A stretch of 64,000 bases of DNA from Coneutiohabitans sp964457925 (GCA_964457925.1 CAYWGH010000002.1:124001-188000); one strand, 5' to 3'; positions 44,898-53,673 are shown, counted from the stretch's first letter. Program-made: numbers and translations. The notes: generated by a model not told the origin, from the letters alone.

Positions 44898-45329
44898 ATG
44901 GTCTCGATATTTTGGATTGCAATGGCGGTGATCATTGCCGGCAACATCATTTATCACATCGCACAGAAATCCATCCCGCACAACGCCAATCCTCTGGCTT
45001 CGGTGATCGTGTCGTATGTCGTTGCCATTGCATTAAGTCTGTTTTTATTGCCGAAATACTTGTCGGGCACGACCTTTCTCTCGGCGCTGCGCACGCTCAA
45101 CTGGAGCAGTGTCATCGTGGGTATTGGGATCGTCGGCATTGAGTTTGGCTTCTTGCTGGCCTATCGCGCGGGCTGGCAGATCAATGTCGCGGCGCTTATT
45201 GCCAGCGTGCTGCTGGCGCTGATTCTGTTGCCGATTGGAACATTCGTGTTTCAGGAAAGCTGGTCGTGGCACAAAACAATTGGGCTGGTGTTGTGTATGA
45301 TCGGGCTGGTGTTGTTGCAGCGCGGCTGA
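44898..45329 (+). CDS. EamA/DMT-superfamily half-transporter
   Basis: 143 aa, four to five hydrophobic helices covering almost the whole chain; ends VLCMIGLVLLQRG, the usual EamA repeat end. Single-domain members act as dimers like EmrE. Substrate unknown. Independent of the neighbouring pyk, which has its own GTG start after a repeat. Confidence 0.8.
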   Translation: MVSIFWIAMAVIIAGNIIYHIAQKSIPHNANPLASVIVSYVVAIALSLFLLPKYLSGTTFLSALRTLNWSSVIVGIGIVGIEFGFLLAYRAGWQINVAALIASVLLALILLPIGTFVFQESWSWHKTIGLVLCMIGLVLLQRG

Positions 45330-45368
45330 GTTGTTATCGTAAATTTCACTACCGGACACTTTTTCTTC

Positions 45369-45456
45369 AGCCGCGGATGAACACGGATTTTCACAGATAC
45401 TTGGCAGGCTTAAATTAGTCCTTTCCCAAAAACGAAATCCGCGTAAATCAGCGGCC
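45369..45456. repeat. Miniature inverted-repeat element, family II copy A
   Basis: Opens AGCCGCGGATGAACACGGAT and closes ATCAGCGGCC, so the ends are inverted repeats (AGCCGCGGAT against the complement of ATCAGCGGCT, 9 of 10). A related copy lies at 47287-47379, on the far side of pyk. Confidence 0.55.
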
Positions 45457-45512
45457 AAAAGTATTGTTTCTGAACTTGTATGTGCCGTTTGCAAAATCTC
45501 GAGTGATCCAAC

Positions 45513-46934
45513 GTGATTCTCCGTCGCACAAAAATTATTTGCACCCTCGGCCCGGCAACGGAATCGCCGGAAATGATTGCGGCGCTGATCGAGGCGGGCA
45601 TGAACGTCGCGCGCCTGAATTTCTCGCATGGCGATCATGACGGCCATCAAACCCGCATCAACTTGGTGCGCGCGGCCGCGGAAAAGATACAGCAACCCAT
45701 CGCGATCTTGCAGGATCTTTCCGGCCCGAAGATTCGCATCGGCGCAATGGCAGCGCCCGTTGACTTGCAAGAGGGCGCGATCTTTACGCTGACCAATCGT
45801 TCGGTTGTTGGCAATCAACAGGAAGTGTCGATTTCGGTTGCGGACTTGCCCGAACAAGTGCAGGTGGGCGATGTGATCCTGCTCGCCGATGGCGCGCTGG
45901 AATTGCGTGTGTTGCAGGCCGATCGCCGCGACATCCGGTGCCGCGTGATCAACGGCGGCCTGTTGGATTCGCACAAGGGCATCAATCTTCCCAAGCGTTC
46001 GCTGCGCATGAGCGGCTTGACGCAAAAAGATAAGGATGATTTGCGCTTCGGATTGCAGGCCGGCGTCGATTGCGTTGCCATGTCGTTCGTGCGCGAAGCG
46101 AACGACATTGCCGAACTGCGCGAGTTGATGCGGCAAATCGGCCGCATCGTGCCCATCATCGCCAAAATTGAAAAGCATGAAGCGCTGGAAAAAATTGACG
46201 ACATCATTGCGCTTACCGACGGGCTGATGGTGGCGCGCGGCGATCTTGCGGTGGAAACGGCGCTGGAGCGCGTGCCGCTGGTGCAGAAGATGCTCATCGA
46301 AAAATGCAATCAACTCGGCAAACCGGTGATCACCGCCACGCAGATGCTCAAGTCCATGGTTGACGAGCCGCGCCCCACCCGCGCGGAAGCCACGGACGTT
46401 GCCAATGCCGTGCTCGACGGCACGGATGCCGTTATGCTTTCGGAGGAAACCGCTGTGGGAAAGTTTCCGGTAGAGACGGTCAGCGTGATGGATCGCATCC
46501 TGCGCGCGGCCGAAACCCGGCTCTCGGCAAAAAATTGGCTGCCGGTAGAACGCACGAAGGGCGAAGTCACGATTCCGGCCGCGATCAGCCATGCGGTCGC
46601 CGCGATTGCGGCAGAGCTCAAGGTCAAGGCCATTATCACGCCCACGCAAAGCGGCGCAACCGCGGGTATGATTGCGCGGTATCGCCCGGCCGTGCCGATC
46701 GTGGCCATCAGTCCGGTGGTGGCAACCACGCGGCAATTGGCGCTGGTGTGGGGCGTGTATTCGGTTTTTATCGAGCGCGAGCATGAGCACACGGATGAAT
46801 TGATTGCCGAATGTAAAAAAATCGCGCTCCGTCACGGCATTGTCGATATCGGCGACCGCGTGATCATCGCCGCCGGCCTGCCGCCCGGCGCCGCCAGCAA
46901 AACCAATTTGCTCAAAGTGGAGGTGGTTGATTAA
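45513..46934 (+). CDS. pyk: Pyruvate kinase
   Basis: 473 aa, GTG start, normal length. TIM barrel with RRTKIICTLGPAT, MNVARLNFSHG, LQDLSGPKIR, the catalytic-Lys IAKIEK region, MVARGDLAVE (GDLGVE in most homologues), TATQMLKSM and LDGTDAVMLSEETAVG. The C-terminal allosteric domain follows. Converts PEP and ADP to pyruvate and ATP. Flanked on both sides by copies of a miniature inverted-repeat element. Confidence 0.97.
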   Translation: MILRRTKIICTLGPATESPEMIAALIEAGMNVARLNFSHGDHDGHQTRINLVRAAAEKIQQPIAILQDLSGPKIRIGAMAAPVDLQEGAIFTLTNRSVVGNQQEVSISVADLPEQVQVGDVILLADGALELRVLQADRRDIRCRVINGGLLDSHKGINLPKRSLRMSGLTQKDKDDLRFGLQAGVDCVAMSFVREANDIAELRELMRQIGRIVPIIAKIEKHEALEKIDDIIALTDGLMVARGDLAVETALERVPLVQKMLIEKCNQLGKPVITATQMLKSMVDEPRPTRAEATDVANAVLDGTDAVMLSEETAVGKFPVETVSVMDRILRAAETRLSAKNWLPVERTKGEVTIPAAISHAVAAIAAELKVKAIITPTQSGATAGMIARYRPAVPIVAISPVVATTRQLALVWGVYSVFIEREHEHTDELIAECKKIALRHGIVDIGDRVIIAAGLPPGAASKTNLLKVEVVD

Positions 46935-47045
46935 TTCTACTCAGACACTTTCGAACTCATTGCCCGCGAAATCCACGAGAAAACGCGAAATGCCTTTATT
47001 AATGTTTTTCGCGTGCATAGCGGGGCTTAGCGTAACTGGACTAAT
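46935..47045. repeat. Imperfect palindrome downstream of pyk
   Basis: ACGCGAAA (46983-46990) pairs with TTTCGCGT (47007-47014), with outer CACGAG/CGTG. Similar to the palindrome at 32907-32973. May act as a terminator or be a relic element. Confidence 0.45.
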
Positions 47046-47147
47046 TTCACTATGTCACATTCCCAAAACCACCACAGCGTCGCAGAGTTAATATTGTGTG
47101 AATTCTCAGCGAAAGCTGCGTCTCCGCGGTGAATCTGACATAGCCAA
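47046..47147. repeat. Miniature inverted-repeat element, family I copy 1
   Basis: 102 bp starting TTCACTATGTCACATTCCC and ending TGAATCTGACATAGCCAA. Nearly repeats the copy at 47398-47507, with shared internal CACCACAG.GTCG and CTGCGTCTCCGCGGTGAA. Terminal repeats TTSACTATGTCA/TGACATAGYCAA. Confidence 0.8.
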
Positions 47148-47286
47148 GCTAAGTAGAACTGACGGGCTAGAGTTTTTGCAAACGTATTCATCCAGCCTCG
47201 GCATTTGCCTTGATTTTTACGGTTACAATTTTAGCTTGAGCAGCACGATTTATGGATGTTCGCTTCACTGCCGGATGGCTTTGGTG

Positions 47287-47379
47287 TCCCGCGGATTTTC
47301 ACGGACGCTTTTCTGCAATTGAAATGGATTTTTTCAAAAAAATTTTGAAATCCGTGTAGATCGGCGTCAATCAGCGGCT
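47287..47379. repeat. Miniature inverted-repeat element, family II copy B
   Basis: CCCGCGGATTTTCACGGAC to AATCAGCGGCT, related to 45369-45456. Lies between the two family I copies. Confidence 0.55.
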
Positions 47380-47397
47380 AAAGGCTTTATTTTTAGT

Positions 47398-47507
47398 TTG
47401 ACTATGTCACATTCCCAAATCCACCACAGAGTCGCGGAGTTCGCAGAGTAAGATGGCGTGAATTTTCAGCGAACGCTGCGTCTCCGCGGTGAATCTGACA
47501 TAGTCAA
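47398..47507. repeat. Miniature inverted-repeat element, family I copy 2
   Basis: 110 bp with perfect 12-bp terminal inverted repeats TTGACTATGTCA and TGACATAGTCAA. Highly similar to 47046-47147 (internal CATTCCCAAA, CTGCGTCTCCGCGGTGAA). No transposase. Ends ~95 bp before the enolase start. Confidence 0.85.
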
Positions 47508-47602
47508 GTTGGAAAGCGTTTGTTAACAAAATGTTTACCAAATGAACTGGCGCAGGCCAGTAAATGAAAAAAGAATGGCTTTACCTTGTGCAAGGAGATC
47601 GT

Positions 47603-48886
47603 ATGATGACTATTGTTGAAGTTCATGGCCGTGAAATTTTGGATTCGCGCGGCAACCCCACGGTTGAAGTCGATGTGATTTTGGAAAATGGCATTGTAGG
47701 CCGCGCTGCCGTGCCCAGCGGCGCTTCCACCGGCGAGCATGAAGCCATCGAGTTGCGCGACAAAGAGCCGAAGCGCTACAATGGCAAGGGCGTGTTGCAG
47801 GCCGTGAAAAATGTGAACGAAGTGATTGCCCCGGAGATTGTGGGACTGGATGCGACGCAGCAGCTTTTGATTGACCGCGCCATGATTGCGCTCGACGGCA
47901 CCGAGAACAAAAGCAAGCTCGGCGCGAACGCGATTTTGGGGGTGTCGCTGGCTGCCGCCAAAGCCGCTGCCATTGCGAGTGATTTGCCGTTGTTTCAATA
48001 TCTCGGCGGCGTGAGCGCGTGCACACTGCCTGTGCCCATGATGAACATCATCAACGGCGGCGCGCATGCCGATAACAACGTCGATTTGCAGGAATTCATG
48101 ATCATGCCGGTGGGCGCAAAAAGTTTTGCCGAAGCGCTGCGCATGGGCGCGGAAGTTTTTCACAGCCTGAAATCCGTGTTGAAAAAGAAGGGCTATAACA
48201 CCGCGGTGGGCGACGAGGGCGGCTTTGCGCCGGATTTGAAATCAAACGAAGAAGCGTTGATGGTGATTATGCAGGCCGCGGAAGCGCTGGGCCTGAAGGC
48301 GGGCGAGGATTTTTGCATCGCGCTCGATCCGGCCTCCAGCGAGTTTTACAACAAAGAACGCAGGGTTTATGAATTGAAATCGGAAAACCGCAGCCTGAGT
48401 TCTTCCGAAATGATCGAGTACTATGCCGGCCTTGTCAAAAAATATCCCGTCATTTCGATTGAAGACGGCCTGGCAGAAGATGATTGGGCCGGCTGGAAAG
48501 AATTTACGGCGAAGATGGGAAACGCTTTGCAATTAGTCGGCGACGATCTTTTTGTAACCAACACCAAACGCCTGCAATCCGGCATTGCGCAGGGCGTGGG
48601 CAATTCGATTTTGGTGAAGGTCAATCAAATCGGCTCGCTCAGCGAAACGCTGGCCGCCATCGACATGGCGCATCGCGCCGGCTACACCGCGGTGATTTCG
48701 CATCGCTCCGGCGAAACCGAAGACACCACGATTGCCGACATCGCCGTGGCCACCAACGCCGGCCAGATTAAAACCGGCAGCGCTTCGCGCACTGACCGCA
48801 TTTGCAAGTACAACCAATTATTGCGCATCGAGGAGATGCTGGGCGAAAGCGCGAAGTTTCCCGGGCGCGCTGCGGTGAAACGCTAG
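47603..48886 (+). CDS. eno: Enolase
   Basis: 427 aa from the ATG at 47603, with GGAG 5 bp upstream; a second ATG at 47606 is equivalent, and a 440-aa reading from 47564 adds only repeat-proximal sequence. Motifs: ILDSRGNPTVEVDV, GASTGEHEA, GGAHADNNVD, GDEGGFAPDL, GDDLFVTN, KVNQIGSL and SHRSGETED. Converts 2-phosphoglycerate to PEP, one step before pyk. Family I repeat ends just upstream, so promoter elements may lie inside it. Confidence 0.97.
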   Translation: MMTIVEVHGREILDSRGNPTVEVDVILENGIVGRAAVPSGASTGEHEAIELRDKEPKRYNGKGVLQAVKNVNEVIAPEIVGLDATQQLLIDRAMIALDGTENKSKLGANAILGVSLAAAKAAAIASDLPLFQYLGGVSACTLPVPMMNIINGGAHADNNVDLQEFMIMPVGAKSFAEALRMGAEVFHSLKSVLKKKGYNTAVGDEGGFAPDLKSNEEALMVIMQAAEALGLKAGEDFCIALDPASSEFYNKERRVYELKSENRSLSSSEMIEYYAGLVKKYPVISIEDGLAEDDWAGWKEFTAKMGNALQLVGDDLFVTNTKRLQSGIAQGVGNSILVKVNQIGSLSETLAAIDMAHRAGYTAVISHRSGETEDTTIADIAVATNAGQIKTGSASRTDRICKYNQLLRIEEMLGESAKFPGRAAVKR

Positions 48887-49072
48887 TCGCGAGGCTTTGA
48901 GAAAATATTTTGCATTGCTGGCCGGCAAAAACAAATTGCATTTCTCTGTGAGAATCTTAAATTGCGGCTCACTTGTTTTGAAAGTCTGATTCCTGGTTGC
49001 CGTCATTCATGCTGCGGCCTGGCCGCGGCAGAGCAAATCAACTAACCGCGAACCCTCACGGCTGGAGATGGC

Positions 49073-49465
49073 ATGGCGCTGAAAGATCCGAAATACGACA
49101 AGCCGATTCAACTGCGCAAAACACGTCGGCCCAAGCAGCTTGCAGTGATCAATCAAGCCGGCTGCACCGGTTGCATGGTGTGCGTAGATTTTTGCCCGCC
49201 GGATTGCATTCTGGTGGTGCCCGGGCCGGATCCCGAAAATCCCACGGTGCACAAGCTGGTGGAAGTGGATTTGACCCTTTGCATCGGCTGCACGCTGTGC
49301 GCGAAGTATTGCCCGTGGGAAACGATCTCGATGCTGGAGTTCAATGAGGCCTACAACAAAGCCGAAGAATGGACCATCCGCACCGTCCTCGGAGAAATCG
49401 TCGAGCCGGTACCGGCTGCGGCCGGCGCCCCTGCACGCCGCGCAGCTCACGCCGAAGCTGAGTGA
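49073..49465 (+). CDS. 2x[4Fe-4S] ferredoxin-like protein
   Basis: 130 aa. Two clusters: CTGCMVCVDFCPPDC and CIGCTLCAKYCPWE, with a 23-residue N-terminal and a ~45-residue C-terminal extension (Ala-rich). Start ATG at 49073 with GGAGA upstream. Low-potential electron carrier of the bacterial ferredoxin or NapF-like type. The last 122 bp overlap the DUF309 gene in another frame. Confidence 0.9.
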   Translation: MALKDPKYDKPIQLRKTRRPKQLAVINQAGCTGCMVCVDFCPPDCILVVPGPDPENPTVHKLVEVDLTLCIGCTLCAKYCPWETISMLEFNEAYNKAEEWTIRTVLGEIVEPVPAAAGAPARRAAHAEAE

Positions 49466-49847
49466 GCAGGATCGCGCCGATCTTGCGCATGGTGTCGCGC
49501 TGTTCAACGCCGGCAAGTTTTGGGAATCGCACGAAGCTTGGGAGCAAATTTGGCAGCGCCACGATGAACCGTGGCGCTTTTTTGTGCAAGGCTTGATTCA
49601 AGTCGCAGCCGCGCATCATCAAATCAAACGCGGCATCCGCCACGGCGCGATCAAGCATCTCAAGAATGCGCTGGTGAAACTGGACGTTGCCCCGCCGGAT
49701 TTTGCCGGGCTGGCGCTCGGCGCGTTTCGCGATTATCTGCATGCCTTGCTCGGGCGCATTGAAAACGACGAAAGTGAGCGTTGGGTTACGCAAGAGTTGC
49801 AGCCGTTAGGCTGGGCTGCGGAGCCTGAATGCAAAAAAGCCCTTTGA
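49344..49847 (+). CDS. DUF309 protein
   Basis: 167 aa in the displayed frame, but the first ~40 residues are low-complexity and run inside the ferredoxin gene. The DUF309 core is ALFNAGKFWESHEAWEQIW...FFVQGLIQVAAAHHQ...ALGAFRDYL. The true start is unclear: no ATG or GTG closer to the core; a CTG near 49458 would give ~129 aa. Function unknown. Ends in a terminator hairpin. Confidence 0.72.
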   Translation: MRPTTKPKNGPSAPSSEKSSSRYRLRPAPLHAAQLTPKLSEQDRADLAHGVALFNAGKFWESHEAWEQIWQRHDEPWRFFVQGLIQVAAAHHQIKRGIRHGAIKHLKNALVKLDVAPPDFAGLALGAFRDYLHALLGRIENDESERWVTQELQPLGWAAEPECKKAL

Positions 49848-49877
49848 TGGATATTGCCATCAAAGGGCTTTTGTTTT
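49835..49877 (+). terminator. Intrinsic terminator after DUF309
   Basis: Perfect 16-bp stem: AAAAGCCCTTTGATGG (49835-49850) with CCATCAAAGGGCTTTT (49857-49872), 6-nt loop, then GTTTT. The stop codon TGA (49845-49847) lies inside the left arm. Could end transcription in both directions. Confidence 0.85.
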
Positions 49878-50106
49878 GACTTCTAATCGTTTCCCGGAAG
49901 CGAGCAGTCTCGTCATGCGAAATTTTGTGGGGGAGTATACACAATCGCAGGCACTTCACGAGATTCTTCCAAAATGACAAGTAAAATTATTGGCACAAGC
50001 CAAGATGAAGATGCTCTCGTTTTGGAAATTCGCCTCGATTCGCGGTTTGAAACCTATAAAACTTTCTTAAACGCCATTCCGTTGTGCGGCAATATTCGAT
50101 CTCACT

Positions 50107-50952
50107 TTATTCCTCCAATTTGCGCAACAGGCCACGCATACGCGATTCGATTGCCCTCACCTCCTGTTTGGGAATGCCGTATGTGAACAAATAAAAATTC
50201 ACATCGCGATAGTTGAAAAGCGCATCGAGTTGGATTTGCAAAATGCCGTTGTTGAAATTCTCCGCAATAGCGCTGAATTCCTGCGGCGGATTGAAGGTTT
50301 GCACCACGCCCTCGAAATAGTCGCCGGTTGCCGTGCGCAGGGTATAACGCCCGCCGGTCCGGAGATTTTCAACTCTCCCCTCATACGCCAGCATGTTTAT
50401 GCTGAACAGGCGTTGCCAGGCTTCTTGCCGTGACAGTTTGTTGAGAAAAATCCGCACATAGGCGGTTTCGCGCGGGGTGTCGCGATGGTTTTCGAGATAG
50501 TGGCGCAAACTCCACAACTGAAATTTCCAGCCGCGGCGCGTGCCGTCGTATAACGCATCCCACTCCGCGTCTGCTGAAAATCCCGAATGCACCAAACGCA
50601 GGACAGTTTTGCCGCCGCGCGCTTCCAAAAAGAAATCCGTTACGGTGGGCCGCGCCACAGCAACGCTGCGCTCAGCCGCGTCAGGCGCGGGTTGTTGATC
50701 CGCCAAACTTTCGACCGAGGTGATGCGAAAATGGCGGTTCGGCTCGGCAATCTCGATGCGGCTATCCCAGCAGAATTCGTCGCGCCATGACATGCGCAGC
50801 GTGCCGTCGGGATTTGTGCCGGCCTCGAGCGGAAACCAGCGCGTCAACTCCTCTGCATCGGTGAGCGCTTTCCATACCGCCTCCACCGGCGCATTGATTT
50901 CCACCTCCGTCTCGATATCGCGCGTTTTCGGTTTGGAGATTGCGTCTGTCAT
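50107..50952 (-). CDS. AHSA1/SRPBCC domain protein
   Basis: 281 aa. SRPBCC fold: INAPVEAVWKALTDAEELTRWFP and GWKFQLWSLRHYLENH, the usual AHSA1 (START-like) framework that binds hydrophobic ligands. A second, shorter alpha/beta region follows (~165-281). Last gene of an operon with an ArsR regulator and a secreted protein; SRPBCC-ArsR pairs are common and often respond to small organic ligands. Confidence 0.85.
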   Translation of the reverse strand: MTDAISKPKTRDIETEVEINAPVEAVWKALTDAEELTRWFPLEAGTNPDGTLRMSWRDEFCWDSRIEIAEPNRHFRITSVESLADQQPAPDAAERSVAVARPTVTDFFLEARGGKTVLRLVHSGFSADAEWDALYDGTRRGWKFQLWSLRHYLENHRDTPRETAYVRIFLNKLSRQEAWQRLFSINMLAYEGRVENLRTGGRYTLRTATGDYFEGVVQTFNPPQEFSAIAENFNNGILQIQLDALFNYRDVNFYLFTYGIPKQEVRAIESRMRGLLRKLEE

Positions 50953-51021
50953 GATTTGATTCCTTTCGACTCAAAGCCAGCAGTATGTTATCAAGATCGT
51001 GCTGCTTCGCAGGCCGGGCTG

Positions 51022-51540
51022 CTATTTTTTGCGGCTGAGTTTGAATGTATCCGAGACCTCTTTGCCGTTTTCACGCCAAGTCCAAGTTTGTGCAAGATGG
51101 CCGGTGTCTTCGAAAGTCAGTGTGAGGCCATGAATATGGCCCTCAGAGGGCTGGGCGAGATTGGTGGCATCAACGAAGACGAAGTTGAATGCGGTGAGGT
51201 TGCCGCCGGGAATTTCCGCCCGCATGCGCGGTTGATTGCCGGCAGAGCAATAATGCGTCAGCATCAGCTTTTCGCCGTCGCGATGGTAGAGACTGACCAT
51301 GCTCGGCTCATTCTCGGGCATGAGCGTCTCCACGAGGGTTGTGCCGCCGGCAACAATTTCATACGACACGGTTCGCATTTTGCCGTCCGAGCCGGTACCT
51401 TGCCAAGTGCCGGCCAAGGTTTTAAGTTTGTCGAATGCCTGTTCGGCGCGTGCTGGAGCGGCATTATTTTGCGCCAAAACAATATACGCTATCAATGACA
51501 CGAGGACGCATGCCGACAGCAAAGGTTTGCTCTGCTTCAT
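51022..51540 (-). CDS. Secreted DUF1579-like protein
   Basis: 172 aa, signal peptide ~1-23 (ends VLAQ). TLAGTWQGTGSDGKMRTVSYE, a beta-barrel opening seen in lipocalin-like DUF1579 proteins, then alternating strands. Start ATG overlaps the regulator's stop (ATGA), so the pair is translationally coupled. Confidence 0.75.
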   Translation of the reverse strand: MKQSKPLLSACVLVSLIAYIVLAQNNAAPARAEQAFDKLKTLAGTWQGTGSDGKMRTVSYEIVAGGTTLVETLMPENEPSMVSLYHRDGEKLMLTHYCSAGNQPRMRAEIPGGNLTAFNFVFVDATNLAQPSEGHIHGLTLTFEDTGHLAQTWTWRENGKEVSDTFKLSRKK

Positions 51541-52217
51541 GAGGGATCTCCTTTCTTCAAAATTCTACCGGCGTTTTGTGTTTTCGTTTTTGCCGTTGAC
51601 ACCACAAGGGGCGGTTCTTGCGCTTGAGTAACGGTTGGGTAGGACGCGATGATAAACTTGAAGGTTCGGCTGCGACTATCGTGCTCGTTGTGATATTTTG
51701 CCGATAAATGCGCGACCGTATTGGCGAGTTCTTCAGTGAAAGCGTTCAAGTCTGCCGCCGAAGCCAGTTTGACGGTCGTTTCCAGGGTGAAGGTTGCGAG
51801 TTGTTTGCCGGCTTTTTCAGCGCCGGTGCGCAAGGCCGCCAGGTCACGAATGGCGCGCGCGGCTACGGCAATGAGATAGGTTGAAGAAAAGCGATCCTGA
51901 ACCTGGCTGGGCTCGGTGGCGAGATTGCCGAGCGCTTGTGGGCTGATGAGATAGTGGCGCGCCGTGGCGCGCATGATTCGCTCGACGCAATTGCCTTTGC
52001 GGCGTTCTTCCACGGGCTCAATCAGGCCGTGCTTTTCCAACTCACGCAGATGATAATTCAATTTTTGCCGCGGCAGATTCATTTGCCGCGATAAACCGGA
52101 AGCCGAGCCCGGTTCACGCAGGCGTTCGAGAATCTGCAACCGCAAAGGGTTGAGCAAAGCCGCAGCGGCCGTAGCGTCACCGACAAAATTAAACGAAGCT
52201 TGGGAGGGCATTTTCAT
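51537..52217 (-). CDS. ArsR-family winged-helix regulator
   Basis: 226 aa. Winged helix ~15-90: ALLNPLRLQILERLREPGSASGLSRQMNLPRQKLNYHLRELEKHGL, with a typical HTH; the C-terminal ~130 residues are a ligand-sensing or dimer domain, not metal-binding (no CVC). Probably represses its own operon with the secreted protein and the AHSA1 protein. Confidence 0.87.
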   Translation of the reverse strand: MKMPSQASFNFVGDATAAAALLNPLRLQILERLREPGSASGLSRQMNLPRQKLNYHLRELEKHGLIEPVEERRKGNCVERIMRATARHYLISPQALGNLATEPSQVQDRFSSTYLIAVAARAIRDLAALRTGAEKAGKQLATFTLETTVKLASAADLNAFTEELANTVAHLSAKYHNEHDSRSRTFKFIIASYPTVTQAQEPPLVVSTAKTKTQNAGRILKKGDPS

Positions 52218-52425
52218 GGCGCAAGTTAATTCCGAAAAAATTTTTTGTCAAGAAAAATTTTTATTTCGGAAGACGCTCATCCCGAGATTATTGGATAATC
52301 ACCAGTTAATAAACCATGTTTCGGTGGAGTTGCACGAGTGGAGAGGAGGAACTTTGCATGAGATGGTGATGCCACCAACGAATTGTTTTTCTGTAACATC
52401 TGCAAGATGGCGGGGGAATTTTTCC
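52218..52425. other. Intergenic region, nothing recognised
   Basis: Part of the 385 bp between the divergent arsR and hrcA genes. No ORF, RNA gene or CIRCE operator (TTAGCACTC-N9-GAGTGCTAA) was found in the whole region; the rest holds the hrcA promoter. Confidence 0.35.
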
Positions 52426-52454
52426 TTGACTAGCGGAGTCAAAAGTAGTATCTT
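52426..52454 (+). promoter_or_regulatory. Sigma-70 promoter for hrcA
   Basis: TTGACT (52426-52431), 17-bp spacer, TATCTT (52449-52454). Good -35 (5 of 6), fair -10 (4 of 6). Leaves a ~140-nt leader before the hrcA ATG at 52603. Confidence 0.55.
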
Positions 52455-52602
52455 TCCCATCCAAAATCAAAGCTTTGCTAGGGTCGCCGCCTTTATCTGA
52501 AAGCTTCATAACGTACCGGCCGATATTTGGGAAAGATAATATGACGATCGTGTTTTGCGATGAACGGCCAAACCGTTTTGAAATTTATTCTGTGCTCTCG
52601 AA

Positions 52603-53673
52603 ATGGATGCAATAAAAAAAACAGAGACGCTGACCGAACGCGAGCGGCTGGTCTTGAATTTGATTGTCGAGAATTTCGTGCATAGCGCCGTTCCCATCGG
52701 TTCGCGCATGATTTCAAAAAAAGTCGGCATGACGTTGAGTCCGGCCACGATTCGCAACGTGATGGGCGATCTCGAGGAGCGCGGGTATTTGACGCATCCG
52801 CACACCTCGGCGGGGCGTGTACCCACCGACAAGGGCTACCGGTTTTATGTTGACTCCTTGATGGGCGTGGAGACTTTGTCGGAAACCGAAAAGCAAAAAA
52901 TCACGGATCAACTGACGCGCGTGTCAAAGGAAGTGGATGTTATTCTTGACGCCGCTTCACAAGTGCTGGCGCGGGTGTCGAGTCAGCTTGGCGTCGTGCT
53001 TTCGCCGCGATTTTTTCAAGGCATTTTTGATAAGATCGAACTAGTGCCGATCGCCGAAAAGAAAGTTCTGATGGTGCTCACCATCAAATCCGGGCTGGTG
53101 CGGACGATCTTGTTGAAGATGGAAGCGGAAGTCTCGCGCGAAGTGTTGGAACAAATAGCCGCGGTGATCAACGAACGTTTGCACGGCTTGAGTTTGCAGG
53201 ATATGAAGCGCACGCTCGACGACCGTATTCGCGACCTTGACGTCCCGAATGCGGAGCTGGTGCTCACCGTGGCGCAATCGATCATACCGCATCTCGATCG
53301 TGCCGGGCATCGCAGCTTTCATTTTGGCGGCACGAACAACATCATGGCGCAGCCGGAGTTTCTCGACCAGCAAAAGCTCTCCAATGTGCTCAATTTGCTC
53401 GAAAGCAAGGAAATTTTGATTCATCTGTTCGAACACAACGACACGATGGGGGATTTGTCGATTGCGATCGGAGAAGAAAATCGCGATGAATTGATCAAGT
53501 ATTGCAGCTTGATTACGACCTCCTATCATCTGGGCAGTGTTTCGGGAACGCTGGGCGTGCTCGGCCCGACGCGCATGCATTATTCCAAAGTCGTGTCGTT
53601 GGTGGATTTCATGGCAAAGGCCTTGAGCAACATTTTAACCGAAGAGGTAAGCGGTGGAGGGTCGAGCAATTGA
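52603..53673 (+). CDS. hrcA: Heat-inducible transcription repressor
   Basis: 356 aa, normal length. N-terminal winged helix: ERERLVLNLIVENFVHSAVPIGSR and LSPATIRNVMGDLEERGYLTHPHTSAGRVPT; GAF-like and inserted dimer domains follow, with IGEEN and YGSVSGTLGVLGPTRMHYSKVV at the end. Represses chaperone genes through CIRCE. grpE and dnaJ follow directly; no CIRCE operator was seen upstream, which is odd for an HrcA regulon. Confidence 0.95.
   Translation: MDAIKKTETLTERERLVLNLIVENFVHSAVPIGSRMISKKVGMTLSPATIRNVMGDLEERGYLTHPHTSAGRVPTDKGYRFYVDSLMGVETLSETEKQKITDQLTRVSKEVDVILDAASQVLARVSSQLGVVLSPRFFQGIFDKIELVPIAEKKVLMVLTIKSGLVRTILLKMEAEVSREVLEQIAAVINERLHGLSLQDMKRTLDDRIRDLDVPNAELVLTVAQSIIPHLDRAGHRSFHFGGTNNIMAQPEFLDQQKLSNVLNLLESKEILIHLFEHNDTMGDLSIAIGEENRDELIKYCSLITTSYHLGSVSGTLGVLGPTRMHYSKVVSLVDFMAKALSNILTEEVSGGGSSN

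Noticed and set aside
44681..45142. 153-aa ORF starting in the DUF983 stop
   Set aside because: Second half is an out-of-frame shadow of the EamA gene and first half has no recognisable domain; no ribosome site.
45045..46835. 596-codon open frame antisense to pyruvate kinase and the EamA gene
   Set aside because: Covers two well-recognised genes in the opposite sense, and its protein matches no family.
52218..52602. CIRCE operator upstream of hrcA
   Set aside because: No TTAGCACTC-N9-GAGTGCTAA or close variant was found; only a sigma-70-like promoter.
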